NCBI GenBank assembly: GCA_964612555.1
Contig: CAZTBW010000011.1
Span: 39,602-103,601 of the forward strand
Source: DAOLCO01 sp964612555
Lineage (GTDB): Bacteria > Bdellovibrionota_C > UBA2361 > SZUA-149 > DAOLCO01
Direction: 5' to 3'
Length of the DNA stretch: 64,000 nucleotides
Shown here: positions 1-8,343 of the stretch, in pieces
Layout: every line of letters begins with the position of its first letter
How positions within the stretch are numbered: position 1 is the stretch's first letter
Program-made: the position numbers and the translations under genes
The notes under the pieces: generated by a model
The model's database searches: none
The model's input: only the letters and a program-made list of their open reading frames with translations
What the model was told of the DNA's origin: nothing

Positions 1-436
1 TTTCAGGGAATGATGGTTTTTGATAATTGGTTTCGGTAATGCACCAGTCTTCAGATTTTTCTTCTTTTCTTTTTCGTTGAGCACTTACGTAAGTTGACCT
101 GTGAATGTTCCACCCATATGAACGATGCAAAGCATTCCTCAAACCAAAATTAAGCCCTCCTCTAAGAACGTGCAGAACTGAGGTTTTCTTCTCCTCAAAA
201 GCAGCCTTGATTCCAGCACTAAGCACCGGATACACCCCCTCAAGAATAACACTACAAGCATCCTCAAGAAGCTCCGTGTACTCACATCCAATACAAAGCG
301 GATCATTAGTAATTCTTCTTGATTGAGGAGTACTTGCAATAAATCTTTGCAGTGTATTTTTTTTGGAGGCACTACCAGCATCAATCTCATAGATTGATAA
401 CTCTTTTTCCTTGATTCGTAAGATTAGATTTTCCAT
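1..436 (-). CDS. phosphoribosyltransferase-like protein, 3' end off the window
   Basis: The reading frame starts at an ATG at 436 and stays open to the window edge, giving about 145 N-terminal residues with no stop. The stretch VLHVLRGGLNFGLRNAL near residues 97-113 resembles the hydrophobic-LRGGL region of phosphoribosyltransferase-type folds and is followed by a basic, serine-rich segment and the sequence SEDWCITETNYQKPSF. There is one Cys pair, CIGCEY. I infer a PRTase-like fold; substrate and role are not evident. No clear ribosome binding site is seen, and the gene continues beyond position 1, so family assignment rests on a partial protein. Confidence 0.5.
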   Translation of the reverse strand, partial: MENLILRIKEKELSIYEIDAGSASKKNTLQRFIASTPQSRRITNDPLCIGCEYTELLEDACSVILEGVYPVLSAGIKAAFEEKKTSVLHVLRGGLNFGLRNALHRSYGWNIHRSTYVSAQRKRKEEKSEDWCITETNYQKPSFPE

Positions 437-503
437 GGATAAAGCAATATACGCTTTTCAGGACATTCGCAAGATAAGGGGACATTTGGAATTATCCCCG
501 TAG

Positions 504-524
504 GGGCAGGGCTCGCCCCTGCCC
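504..524. repeat. short GC-rich hairpin
   Basis: GGGCAGGG (504-511) pairs with CCCTGCCC (517-524) over a 5-base loop. The same kind of GGGG-C-A-rich module recurs at 717-732, at 4127-4147 (GGGCAACC / GGTTGCCC) and at 787-808 of the last kilobase (63787-63808). They all lie in spacers or at gene ends and behave like dispersed palindromic spacer repeats rather than classic terminators, since no T-run follows. Confidence 0.55.
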
Positions 525-559
525 GTTAACGCCCGATGCTATCACCATCACCCCACCCC

Positions 560-687
560 AAGAAGAGTGGCAGGGAGTGCCTTTCGTCGAATGGCTCCCT
601 CGAGCTGTATAAGTTAGGTTCACGTGTTAATGCCTGTGCTCTCAGTCCGCTTGAGTTCTCCAAAAGCCACTCCCTGCCACTCTTCTT
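560..687. repeat. dispersed hairpin element, copy A
   Basis: A 20-bp perfect inverted repeat (560-579 with 668-687; arm contains GAGTGGCAGGGAGTG) encloses an 88-bp core. Core blocks CTTTCGTCGAATGGCTC and a block ending CGCTTGAGTTC are shared with copies at 19245-19372 and 63555-63706. The arms differ from copy B almost completely yet remain perfectly self-complementary. It lies just 3' of the nucleotidyltransferase gene on the minus strand, whose last codons run into the neighbouring GC-rich repeat. Confidence 0.8.
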
Positions 688-710
688 TTACCCCGCCTTT
701 GTTTTCATTT

Positions 711-1337
711 TTATTCCCCTGTAGGGGCAGAGGTAAGGTCAGCTTTGATTGCTCCATATGCCCTCCCACGTAAAAAATGATAGGTATCCTTACTGCCAGA
801 TAAAAACACGAGACCAGTATGATTACCTGATGAATCTGTTTGAAGCAAATTAGCAAGGAACCAGTCTGGTGCGTTGTCAAGGTTAACGAGATCAACTTTA
901 TAAATCAAATCATCTGCAAGATTCTCAACATGATCTTTCATGGACAGAAAATCTTTAAAAGAGACTGGATTCAACCCACTACTTACACCAAGGTCAAAAT
1001 CAGAAAACTTTTTTGCCTGACCCCTTGCTCTCGAACCAAAAAGGACAACTACAAGAGAATCATATTTACAGCCGAAAGATGCAACAAGACTATTAGAAAT
1101 CCTCACTATTTCCTGATCAACAGACAACTCTTCCCTGTCACAAAGAGTCAATGGGTCAACCTTTAAAGCCCTGGCAATCTGCACAATTGGCGGAGCATAA
1201 ACAGGTTTTTCACCTCGGATATAGGGATATAAGGTATTCCTATGAACACCAGAAAGTTTTGCAAGATCATTCAAGGTTTTAACCCCTTGGGATTCCATGC
1301 TTTTTTTTAGTTTTTCCAGAGAAAGACTTGCTACCAT
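711..1337 (-). CDS. XRE-type HTH fused to MNT-like nucleotidyltransferase
   Basis: A 208-residue protein. Residues about 8-70 form a Cro/C1-type helix-turn-helix (TLNDLAKLSGVHRNTLYPYI). Residues about 75-180 form a minimal nucleotidyltransferase domain with the GSRARG motif followed by SDFDLGV and a third acidic strand KVDLV, the full GSx(n)DxD...D set of the MNT/KNTase fold. MNT proteins are usually the antitoxin half of HEPN-MNT modules or substrate nucleotidyltransferases, but no HEPN gene is adjacent here. The last residues (DLTSAPTGE) are encoded by a CCCCTGTAGGGGCAG spacer repeat, so the native C-terminus may have been replaced. The palindromic ATGCAAA sites directly upstream suggest autoregulation. 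Confidence 0.8.
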   Translation of the reverse strand: MVASLSLEKLKKSMESQGVKTLNDLAKLSGVHRNTLYPYIRGEKPVYAPPIVQIARALKVDPLTLCDREELSVDQEIVRISNSLVASFGCKYDSLVVVLFGSRARGQAKKFSDFDLGVSSGLNPVSFKDFLSMKDHVENLADDLIYKVDLVNLDNAPDWFLANLLQTDSSGNHTGLVFLSGSKDTYHFLRGRAYGAIKADLTSAPTGE

Positions 1338-1366
1338 TTTTTTATTCTACACGAAAAGCAGGACAA

Positions 1367-1410
1367 AATGCAAATTATAATATGCTTTTTGCATAAATAT
1401 ATATGCAAAA
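1367..1410. promoter_or_regulatory. candidate operator of the HTH-nucleotidyltransferase gene
   Basis: Upstream of the start at 1337 are three related sites: ATGCAAA (1368-1374), the palindrome TATGC-TTTTT-GCATA (1381-1395) and ATATGCAAAA (1401-1410). Spacing of about 16-20 bp and the HTH domain in the downstream gene make autoregulation the natural inference. The region lies between two genes both read on the minus strand. Confidence 0.4.
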
Positions 1411-1411
1411 T

Positions 1412-4111
1412 CTAAGGATAATCCTCATCCCGTAAATATTCCACTGCCTGTGCTATGGCTGCCATGGCGTGATAGCTGTAGTCATTTCTTAGGCGAAGGT
1501 GTCCGATAGTATAGCGATACCCGCCGAAGACTTCTTCAGGCACGGGAATGAAGAAGCTGTCATCATAGCCTGTAAACTGGAGCTGTAAACAAAAACGCAT
1601 GCTTTGGAGTACCACTTCACGCATCCTGTTAATGTCTTTCTTTCCTGTGCGTAAACCCAGATCATATGCTGCTGCTGCACCCTCTGCATACTGACAGGAG
1701 TTAATTGCAGGAAGTTCATAATGCATTTTAAAAGATGCACCAACATAATCAGGGTATTTTGATCGGGCGGGATAGTAAAAGAATGTTTCATCAATCCAGT
1801 CCTGCTGTTCAAAAGCAATGTCAGCATATTTTTGCTCCCGGGTACTTCCATGAAGATCATTCATTGCAGTAACAAGCCAGGGTACAATACCAATCAGATT
1901 AGCCCTGTCTTCTTCACTGTATATACCATCACCGGTGCTTTTCTTTTTCAAATGCCTCCAGACATCCATGTACCAGGGCAGCGCCCGATCAATTGAATCT
2001 TTATATCGTTCATCCTTAAAGTAGGTATAAAGGCGGGAAAGTGCAAAAATGATCTCCCCGGGTGCAATCGTATTCTCTGCCCCGTAATATGGATGATCTT
2101 CAGGAACATCATATTGACGATAATGACCATTCTTATCCTGCATATAAAGAAGCTGTTCACCAAAGCATTTCAACACTTCATGATATTCTGAAATATCAGA
2201 AACCTCCCCAAGCTTAAGAATGGAAAGAATGGTAACAGCAACTGTACCCATTTTTGCATTGTAATAAGGTGCAGGAGGGTCTCGATGGCAGACAACACAA
2301 CGATTCCCCTCTGTTCGTAAAAAGGACAGAGTGAACTCTATCCCTTTCTTTGCACTTTCAAGATATGCCGGATCTTTAACAATTTTATAGACCATTAAAA
2401 GAGTATAAGGGTTCAGAGCATGACGAACAATGTTCCCCCCTGCTTCCCATCTTCTGTCAGGTTTATTCGTCGGGGTATATTTATAGGCATACTGTCCGTC
2501 ACTTGATTGATGGTTGAGTAACCAGGAAGAACCATATTTTAGAGAATTAATGAGCGCTTCTTTATTTACCTGAGCCTGTTCAATCAGGGGTACTCCACGA
2601 TAAAGCTCTATAATGCGTCTTTTCTTCTCTTTATCTGACGCTAGAGATTCTATCCAATGGATTGTCCTGAATCTTTCAAATCTAAGGTCTTTGTCATTTT
2701 CCCACCTGCTTTCATAAAGGACTTTCTCTCTCCAGAAATTAGACCTCTTCCTGGGGTCTCTAAGAAACTTGTGTAATTTCCTTTTTTTCAGCATTTGCTC
2801 GACAAACTGCACTTCACTCTTGACCTCCATATGCACGGCATAGGCAGGCTCCAGATAGTGCATCCTGTTTTTATACCATACAGTAACCCCATGAAGCCCA
2901 AGCTCAAGATTCCACACGGTATTTTTTACAGTCCGATCAGTAATAACCGCAGTATCGTGGATGACTTCAAGCTCAATCTCCATGTGATCAACCGCTTCTT
3001 TCAAAGTATCAGGGATTACAGTCACTGAAATGGTAGAATCTTTTATTACTGAAAGTGAAATTTTATCCCATTCATTACTGATCTTCTTTACTGAGGTTCT
3101 TATGGCAGCAGGAAGTGTTTTTGCCCGGGAAATACGTTTTACAAACTTTCTTCCTTTTAAGCCTTCTTTCTCTCTCCATCTAAGCGAAACTATAACTCTA
3201 AAGTACGGCATACCAAACTCGGAAGGACTGCGCATAATATCAGGTTCCGGAACCTTCTTTCCCTGCATGAGTTTTCTGGTGTAGGTAGTGAGTTTTTGTT
3301 TGTCTTCTGTGGAAATAATAAAAGGTTTTGCAATACGATAGAGCGCTGCCCCCGAGCCAATTACCACTGGATGAAACCAGTCTGTCTCCAGAGCATCTCT
3401 CAGACGAATATGGAGAGAGTTATATTCTTCTTCTACCCAGGGAGCGACTTGAGTTTGCGTTTTATCAAACAGCACCAGAGAAATTCCCTGTGAAAGAAGT
3501 TCCTTTGCAAGCGTTTCATCATCTACAGTTTTAAATCGCTCGTGAGAAAGATTGACATACTGCTCTCCTTTCAGCTCAAGTCTTGAGCTTAGCTCTTCTC
3601 TTCCTGATACCCCAAGTCGAAGTTTATCTTTAGCAATAATGCGCTTTGATGCCGTAATAAAATCAGGTTCATTCAGATCAATGATGGCGGGTCTTCCAAG
3701 AACTCGCTTACTTGCAGGCATGGCATAAGGAGATTCTTTAAATTCCTCAAAAGGACCTGGTCCTTCATAATCAGGAACTGTCCCGGGAGGGGGAGGAGGA
3801 AGCCAACTTTCAGGAATTGGTTTTCCCCTGTCTCTTGAACTACAGTAAAAGACTCTTCCATTTCCACAAATTTCACCAGGTTTGGCATCAAACTCTGCCG
3901 GAACTGCTTTAGTCCCTGCTTCATCCCTGAAATGTTCTTCCATTTCTTCAAAAGTAGGTTTTCGACATACTTCATATTGACTCCTTGCCTTCTCAGCTTC
4001 CTTCACAAAGAGATTTCCATCTTTCAGTAAAAGATAAACCCCACCCAAAACAAAAAGTATGAGCACACAGGACAGTAAAGGTTTTTTTAGAAAAGAAAGG
4101 GAATTAAACAT
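1412..4111 (-). CDS. large membrane-anchored protein with alpha-toroid-like C-terminal half
   Basis: An 899-residue protein of no family I can name with certainty. Residues about 10-30 form one hydrophobic segment (signal anchor), followed by a charged region and a proline run near residue 100 (WLPPPPPGTVPDYEGPGP). The middle (about 150-470) is mixed alpha/beta. The C-terminal 350 residues have repeated helical pairs with aromatic and GG motifs (WLLNHQSSDGQYAY, MYKIVKDPAYLESAKKG, YADIAFEQQDW, CQYAEGAAAAYDLG), the pattern of six-hairpin (alpha/alpha) toroid enzymes such as glycosidases, epimerases or lyases. Residues 605-609 read CVVCH, a canonical c-heme attachment motif, in a part predicted to face the periplasm. 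Function unknown; an extracytoplasmic polysaccharide-active role is only an inference. Confidence 0.7.
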   Translation of the reverse strand: MFNSLSFLKKPLLSCVLILFVLGGVYLLLKDGNLFVKEAEKARSQYEVCRKPTFEEMEEHFRDEAGTKAVPAEFDAKPGEICGNGRVFYCSSRDRGKPIPESWLPPPPPGTVPDYEGPGPFEEFKESPYAMPASKRVLGRPAIIDLNEPDFITASKRIIAKDKLRLGVSGREELSSRLELKGEQYVNLSHERFKTVDDETLAKELLSQGISLVLFDKTQTQVAPWVEEEYNSLHIRLRDALETDWFHPVVIGSGAALYRIAKPFIISTEDKQKLTTYTRKLMQGKKVPEPDIMRSPSEFGMPYFRVIVSLRWREKEGLKGRKFVKRISRAKTLPAAIRTSVKKISNEWDKISLSVIKDSTISVTVIPDTLKEAVDHMEIELEVIHDTAVITDRTVKNTVWNLELGLHGVTVWYKNRMHYLEPAYAVHMEVKSEVQFVEQMLKKRKLHKFLRDPRKRSNFWREKVLYESRWENDKDLRFERFRTIHWIESLASDKEKKRRIIELYRGVPLIEQAQVNKEALINSLKYGSSWLLNHQSSDGQYAYKYTPTNKPDRRWEAGGNIVRHALNPYTLLMVYKIVKDPAYLESAKKGIEFTLSFLRTEGNRCVVCHRDPPAPYYNAKMGTVAVTILSILKLGEVSDISEYHEVLKCFGEQLLYMQDKNGHYRQYDVPEDHPYYGAENTIAPGEIIFALSRLYTYFKDERYKDSIDRALPWYMDVWRHLKKKSTGDGIYSEEDRANLIGIVPWLVTAMNDLHGSTREQKYADIAFEQQDWIDETFFYYPARSKYPDYVGASFKMHYELPAINSCQYAEGAAAAYDLGLRTGKKDINRMREVVLQSMRFCLQLQFTGYDDSFFIPVPEEVFGGYRYTIGHLRLRNDYSYHAMAAIAQAVEYLRDEDYP

Positions 4112-4498
4112 GGGTCAGCACTCAGCGGGCAACCGCAAGGGTTGCCCCCCTACATTCGTTTACAAATTCAATGATCATTAACCTAATGGCAGCGGCAGCA
4201 TACTATCTTTTTCAAACTACAAATTGTCAACCTAAACCCCTAAATTTCCTACTTTTTATATTCAATCCAAAAACTCTAGAATAATCATTCTAGAGAAAAG
4301 CCATCTTAAAATACTGACATTTCCTGGTTCCGGTGCTAGGACTTTCCCCTCGATTCTTTCACATTCTCTTCCTTGTAGACGAAGTCTATCTTCTCCTCTG
4401 TTAATTTATCCGATTAACAGCAGAGAAGATGGAGACATCTGGTTTTACTCTTTTTTTGCTCCAAAAGACACTACACATTCCCTCAAAAGGAGAATCCA
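4112..4498. other. gene-free spacer with leader hairpins
   Basis: I see no gene here. It holds the GC-rich hairpin at 4127-4147, then AT-rich sequence, then structure just ahead of the next gene: TAGAC-GAA-GTCTA (4376-4388) and a longer stem, ATCTTCTC plus CTGTTAA (4388-4404) pairing with TTAACAG plus GAGAAGAT (4414-4430) with a 2-by-2 internal bulge. A ribosome binding site AAAGGAG (about 4485-4491) precedes the ATG at 4499. The hairpins could act in a 5' leader, or the longer one could be a terminator for transcripts entering from the left. Confidence 0.45.
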
Positions 4499-6424
4499 AT
4501 GCGAATCCCCAAAGAATGTATCCTGGGGACTGACAACCCAGGTGCAACTATTAGTAGTCCCTTTATGGGATTGCCCGAGAACATGCTGGTTCCAGGTTCT
4601 CACCAAGTCAGTGATTTGGTGGCTGCCATTAATGCTGCTCATTATCAAAACGCAGAAATGGCATTTAGCGATATCCCTAATCACTCCAGGATATACCTTG
4701 GAAGCAGATTATTTATGATGGTACACGTTGACGAATTCGGAAATGCCGGGGTGCAAACCTGGGAGGAGTACGCAATACGACACGGGTCAACAGTGAAAGC
4801 ACTCCATACCGCCAGGCAATACCCCAGGCACCAGGCGGCAGACCCCTGCCATCTGAGCGAGGAATGTATCATGGAAATTTACTTTGATGCGATCTCTCAG
4901 GGAGTTCCTTTTTCATGGAGCGTAGTTCGTCCCAAGTTCGGTAACCGCATGGCTGGGGACATCTTGTTCTTTTGGCCCAGTTATCTTGCAGTATATGGTG
5001 CTGCTGCTATGGACAAACTTGGTTCCTGCGTAGACCTGTCTTCCTATTCTTGCGAAAATCCGTTTGAACCCAAGGTCATTCATGTTGCAATGCCCTGGCT
5101 TTCGGAACAGGAGTTTGGTGGTATCCACACTATAGCAGTCGGCGCAGGAAGAAAACGACTTCTTGTGGTTAATGGAGGTCCCTACGATGGGGGAACGAAA
5201 AAACCAATCACGTTCCAGTTTAACGATCGTGTGCTTCCAAGAACTTCTCCTTACATTGTCCTTCACTGGGCAATGACGGAGCTACAAAATGGCAAAACAA
5301 TTGCCATTGGTAATACAACTGCCGCTGGAAAATCAGAAGGCAGTGCTGATGAAAGGAGCCTTAGAACTCCTTCAGGCTTACTCTGGGAAAGTAACGGCTG
5401 GTCTGCTTCTGCGATGATCATCGGCGAGTCCGAAGAATCAAGGAAAGTTATTTCGGATGATATAACAGCAGCCACAGTAGATCACAAAGGTACACCTAAG
5501 GGAGTTGAATTAGAACCAGTCCATTTCTATCGAACTGATCTTCATACTGAAAAGGAACCCATACCATTCATCCAACAATGTGCGAATGGAGAGGTCGAGG
5601 GAAGAATCTATTGGTATAACACTGGTTTCAATCCCGAAACCAGACGTTTTGAACCGTATCGACATGAAATGCTGGGCACTGATAAACGTGGCACAAACTC
5701 AAGGTGTAGTTATCATGTAAACTCAATCAGCTCTGGTCAGTTTGTTAATACAGAACCAGACAATCCAGCCCGGATTGACTACCTGATAGTTTCTATCCCT
5801 GCACCAAAAAAACCTGAGGGCTGGCACATGCCTACTATTCTCAGGTTGAGTACTACTGAGTTTTTTGTTCAGTGTCTGCACGGAGCACGTGCAAACAAAG
5901 GTAATCCCGCTCTGGGTGCAGTTGGAGATGGCTACTGGGCATTTGAAGGCTATGCCGGTAAGAGCGGATTTTCGCTTGATACAGAAGCAGAAATGCTTTC
6001 AAGGGATTTGAAGTTCTGGCAAAGTCTGAACGAGGATACCCCTTGTTTTATGGTTTTCAACGGACACTCCATGGGAGCATCCCAGGAATATAAATATTCC
6101 GGGACATTCCTCTTGCGGTATTTCCTTGAAAACTGGAATGAAGAATTCCTGGGTGCTCCGCTGATTCCCATTCCGGGAGTCTTCACTGGTGGTGTTCCGG
6201 ATATTTCATCATTCCTTCCATCAGACATGGAAATCGACAAACGCACCTGGGATCCACGTATCCTTGATCAAAACTTCCTCAAGCGCGATGCCCTGGGATT
6301 CGACTTCTTTGCATACCTCGCAATGAATAAAATTCTTGGACAAACAGGCGCATCATCAGACGCAAAGATGCTTCTTTACGATCTTATGAGGGAGTTTACA
6401 GTTAAACAACGTCAATTTGAATAA
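4499..6424 (+). CDS. unrecognised protein with PEPCK/HPr-kinase-like P-loop
   Basis: A 641-residue soluble protein with no signal peptide or membrane segment. Residues 271-279, GNTTAAGKS, match the Walker A pattern GxxxxGK(S/T) and are followed by Glu (GKSEG), as in PEP-carboxykinase and HPr-kinase type P-loops. The overall length, with a mixed N-terminal part and an ATP-site near the middle, recalls PEPCK-like proteins such as the DUF4914 group, but I cannot align other signature motifs. Other notable stretches are FVNHS-like absence, HVAMPWLSEQEFGG, VVNGGPYDGGTKKP and FNGHSMGASQEYKYSG. The start is supported by AAAGGAG about 7 bases upstream. It ends ahead of a terminator at 6459-6490 and stands as a single-gene unit. 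Substrate and role unknown. Confidence 0.75.
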   Translation: MRIPKECILGTDNPGATISSPFMGLPENMLVPGSHQVSDLVAAINAAHYQNAEMAFSDIPNHSRIYLGSRLFMMVHVDEFGNAGVQTWEEYAIRHGSTVKALHTARQYPRHQAADPCHLSEECIMEIYFDAISQGVPFSWSVVRPKFGNRMAGDILFFWPSYLAVYGAAAMDKLGSCVDLSSYSCENPFEPKVIHVAMPWLSEQEFGGIHTIAVGAGRKRLLVVNGGPYDGGTKKPITFQFNDRVLPRTSPYIVLHWAMTELQNGKTIAIGNTTAAGKSEGSADERSLRTPSGLLWESNGWSASAMIIGESEESRKVISDDITAATVDHKGTPKGVELEPVHFYRTDLHTEKEPIPFIQQCANGEVEGRIYWYNTGFNPETRRFEPYRHEMLGTDKRGTNSRCSYHVNSISSGQFVNTEPDNPARIDYLIVSIPAPKKPEGWHMPTILRLSTTEFFVQCLHGARANKGNPALGAVGDGYWAFEGYAGKSGFSLDTEAEMLSRDLKFWQSLNEDTPCFMVFNGHSMGASQEYKYSGTFLLRYFLENWNEEFLGAPLIPIPGVFTGGVPDISSFLPSDMEIDKRTWDPRILDQNFLKRDALGFDFFAYLAMNKILGQTGASSDAKMLLYDLMREFTVKQRQFE

Positions 6425-6458
6425 CTTTTATATTTGCAAATTGACAATATCATTTTTT

Positions 6459-6490
6459 GCTGAAGGTTTGGTCTCCATCCTTCAGCTTTT
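6459..6490 (+). terminator. rho-independent terminator
   Basis: GCTGAAGG (6459-6466) pairs with CCTTCAGC (6479-6486) and is followed by TTTT. It sits 35 bases after the stop of the P-loop protein gene and would end that transcript. Confidence 0.7.
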
Positions 6491-6660
6491 CATCACGTAC
6501 AAGAAAAACCGTAAAAACCAGATTCCAGACCTGATCCCTATAGCATTTGGGGTTTTTTGCCGACCTCTAAGACTATAAAAAACCATCTGGCTTTTTTTAA
6601 AAAAAGGAGTATAGCTGGATTTGCGCTGATGCAGTCAGTGCCCTAATTTTTAAAACCTGT

Positions 6661-7308
6661 ATGATTCACCCTGACACTGAAGTAAAATGGATTAATGAAA
6701 CCATTGGATATGGAGTAGTAGCTACAAAGTTCATACCAAAAGGAACCATAACCTGGGTACTTGATGAGCTTGACCGGGAGTTCACCCCGGCTCAGATTGA
6801 AGCCTTTTCACCACCCTATAAGGAGATTCTCGATAAATACTGTTACCGAAACCAGCTTGGAAACTATGTCCTCTGCTGGGACATTGCCCGTTTTGTGAAT
6901 CACAGCTTTAACTCAAACTGCCTTTCAACCGCTTATGATTTTGAAATAGCCGTCCGTGACATCTACCCGGGAGAACAACTTACTGATGATTACGGGTATC
7001 TTAATGTTGATGAACCATTTGAAGGTCTGCATGAAGGAACTGAAAGAACGACGGTATACCCAAATGACCTCCTGATATATGCACCACTCTGGGATGCCCA
7101 AATCAAAGATGCCTTTCCATTAATCCTTCAGGAAGAACAGCCCCTAAAACCGATTCTTAACAGAAAAAAATGGAACAAAGTTATAAGAATCATCAACGGA
7201 AAAGAAAAACTCCGCTCAATAAAGAGCCTGCACTTCGACCCTGATAAGCTTGACCCCGATAAACCCAAGAAAAATAAAAGATCCAGTTCACTAAGAAACG
7301 CAGCTTAG
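6661..7308 (+). CDS. SET-domain protein
   Basis: A 215-residue protein with a compact SET fold in residues about 1-125. It shows the N-terminal GYGVVATKFIPKGTITW (the G-x-G strand), the pseudoknot motif RFVNHSFNSNC (NHSxxxNC) and the closing GEQLTDDYGYL with the catalytic-type Tyr. These are the S-adenosylmethionine and lysine-binding signatures of SET methyltransferases. The C-terminal 90 residues are basic (KKWNKVIRIINGKEK, PDKPKKNKRSSS) and may bind nucleic acid or a partner. No typical ribosome binding site precedes the ATG. Its TAG overlaps the nrdF stop codon in the opposite strand by two bases, so the two genes converge with no spacer. Bacterial free-standing SET proteins modify proteins of mostly unknown identity. 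Confidence 0.88.
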   Translation: MIHPDTEVKWINETIGYGVVATKFIPKGTITWVLDELDREFTPAQIEAFSPPYKEILDKYCYRNQLGNYVLCWDIARFVNHSFNSNCLSTAYDFEIAVRDIYPGEQLTDDYGYLNVDEPFEGLHEGTERTTVYPNDLLIYAPLWDAQIKDAFPLILQEEQPLKPILNRKKWNKVIRIINGKEKLRSIKSLHFDPDKLDPDKPKKNKRSSSLRNAA

Positions 7309-8303
7309 AAATCCCAGTCCTCGTCCTCAGTTTCTTCCGCTTTGCCAATCACATAGGATGAACCGGAACCAGAGAAGAAGTCGTGGTTCTCATCTGAATT
7401 TGGTGAAAGGGCAGAAAGAATTGCGGGGCTTACATCGCAAATTTCCGGTGGGAAAAGTGCTTCAAAACCAAGATTCATCAGAGCCTTGTTTGCGTTATAA
7501 TGGAGAAATTTCTTCACATCTTCAGTCAAATCAATCGCATCATAAAGCGTTTGGGTATACTTGACCTCATTATCATAGAGATCCATCATAAGTGAGATTG
7601 CAAAATTCTTGATCTCTACCTGCTCAATGGGGGTTAACTGCGTATATGCTTTCTGGAACTTGTAGCCTACATAATACCCATGAATCGCTTCATCCCTGAT
7701 AATAAGACGAATCAGATCTGCCGTGTTTGTAAGACGTGCCCTACTTGACCAGTACATAGGTAGATAAAATCCTGAATAGAAAAGAAAACTTTCAAGAAAT
7801 ACACTTGCAATCTTCTTTTTTAAAGGGTCTTTTCCATCATATTTTTCAAGAATCAAAGCAGATTTTCTTTGTAGAAACTCATTCTCCTGACTCCACTGGT
7901 ATGCATCATCCACATCCTTGGTGGAACAAAGAGTTGAAAATATGGAAGAGTATGATCTTGCATGTACTGCTTCCATAAAAGCAATGTTACTCAAAATTGC
8001 TTCTTCATGTGGGGTTACCGCATCCTTCATAAGAGTTGGAGCACCTATGACACTTTGAATCGTGTCAAGAAGAGTTAAACCTGTAAACACACGAATCGTA
8101 AGTCTTTGTTCCTCCCCTGTAAGGAGCGCCCATGACTGGATGTCATTTGAGAGAGGCACCTTTTCAGGCAACCAGAAGTTGGTAGTCAGGCGATTCCAGA
8201 CTTCAAGGTCTTTTTCATCATTCAACCTGTTCCAGTTAATTGCCTTTATATAGTTTACTGGCTGATTCATCACACTTTCAATTGGTACGACGTTTGTATT
8301 CAC
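7305..8303 (-). CDS. nrdF: class Ib ribonucleotide reductase, beta (radical) subunit
   Basis: A 332-residue NrdF. It carries the diiron/dimanganese ligand helices (EEAILSNIAFMEAVHARSY; IASVFLESFLFYSGFYLP; LIIRDEAIHGYYVG) typical of the R2 family and ends with an acidic-aromatic tail, EDEDWDF, the peptide that docks on NrdE. It generates the tyrosyl radical needed for NDP reduction. The start is a GTG at 8303 with AAGGGGTG about 8 bases upstream. It is the last gene of nrdHIEF, 40 bp after nrdE, and class Ib enzymes typically use an Mn cofactor assembled with NrdI, which is present here. Confidence 0.96.
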   Translation of the reverse strand: MNTNVVPIESVMNQPVNYIKAINWNRLNDEKDLEVWNRLTTNFWLPEKVPLSNDIQSWALLTGEEQRLTIRVFTGLTLLDTIQSVIGAPTLMKDAVTPHEEAILSNIAFMEAVHARSYSSIFSTLCSTKDVDDAYQWSQENEFLQRKSALILEKYDGKDPLKKKIASVFLESFLFYSGFYLPMYWSSRARLTNTADLIRLIIRDEAIHGYYVGYKFQKAYTQLTPIEQVEIKNFAISLMMDLYDNEVKYTQTLYDAIDLTEDVKKFLHYNANKALMNLGFEALFPPEICDVSPAILSALSPNSDENHDFFSGSGSSYVIGKAEETEDEDWDF

Positions 8304-8343
8304 GATATGACACCCCTTACTTCAATGACTACTTCAATAATTC

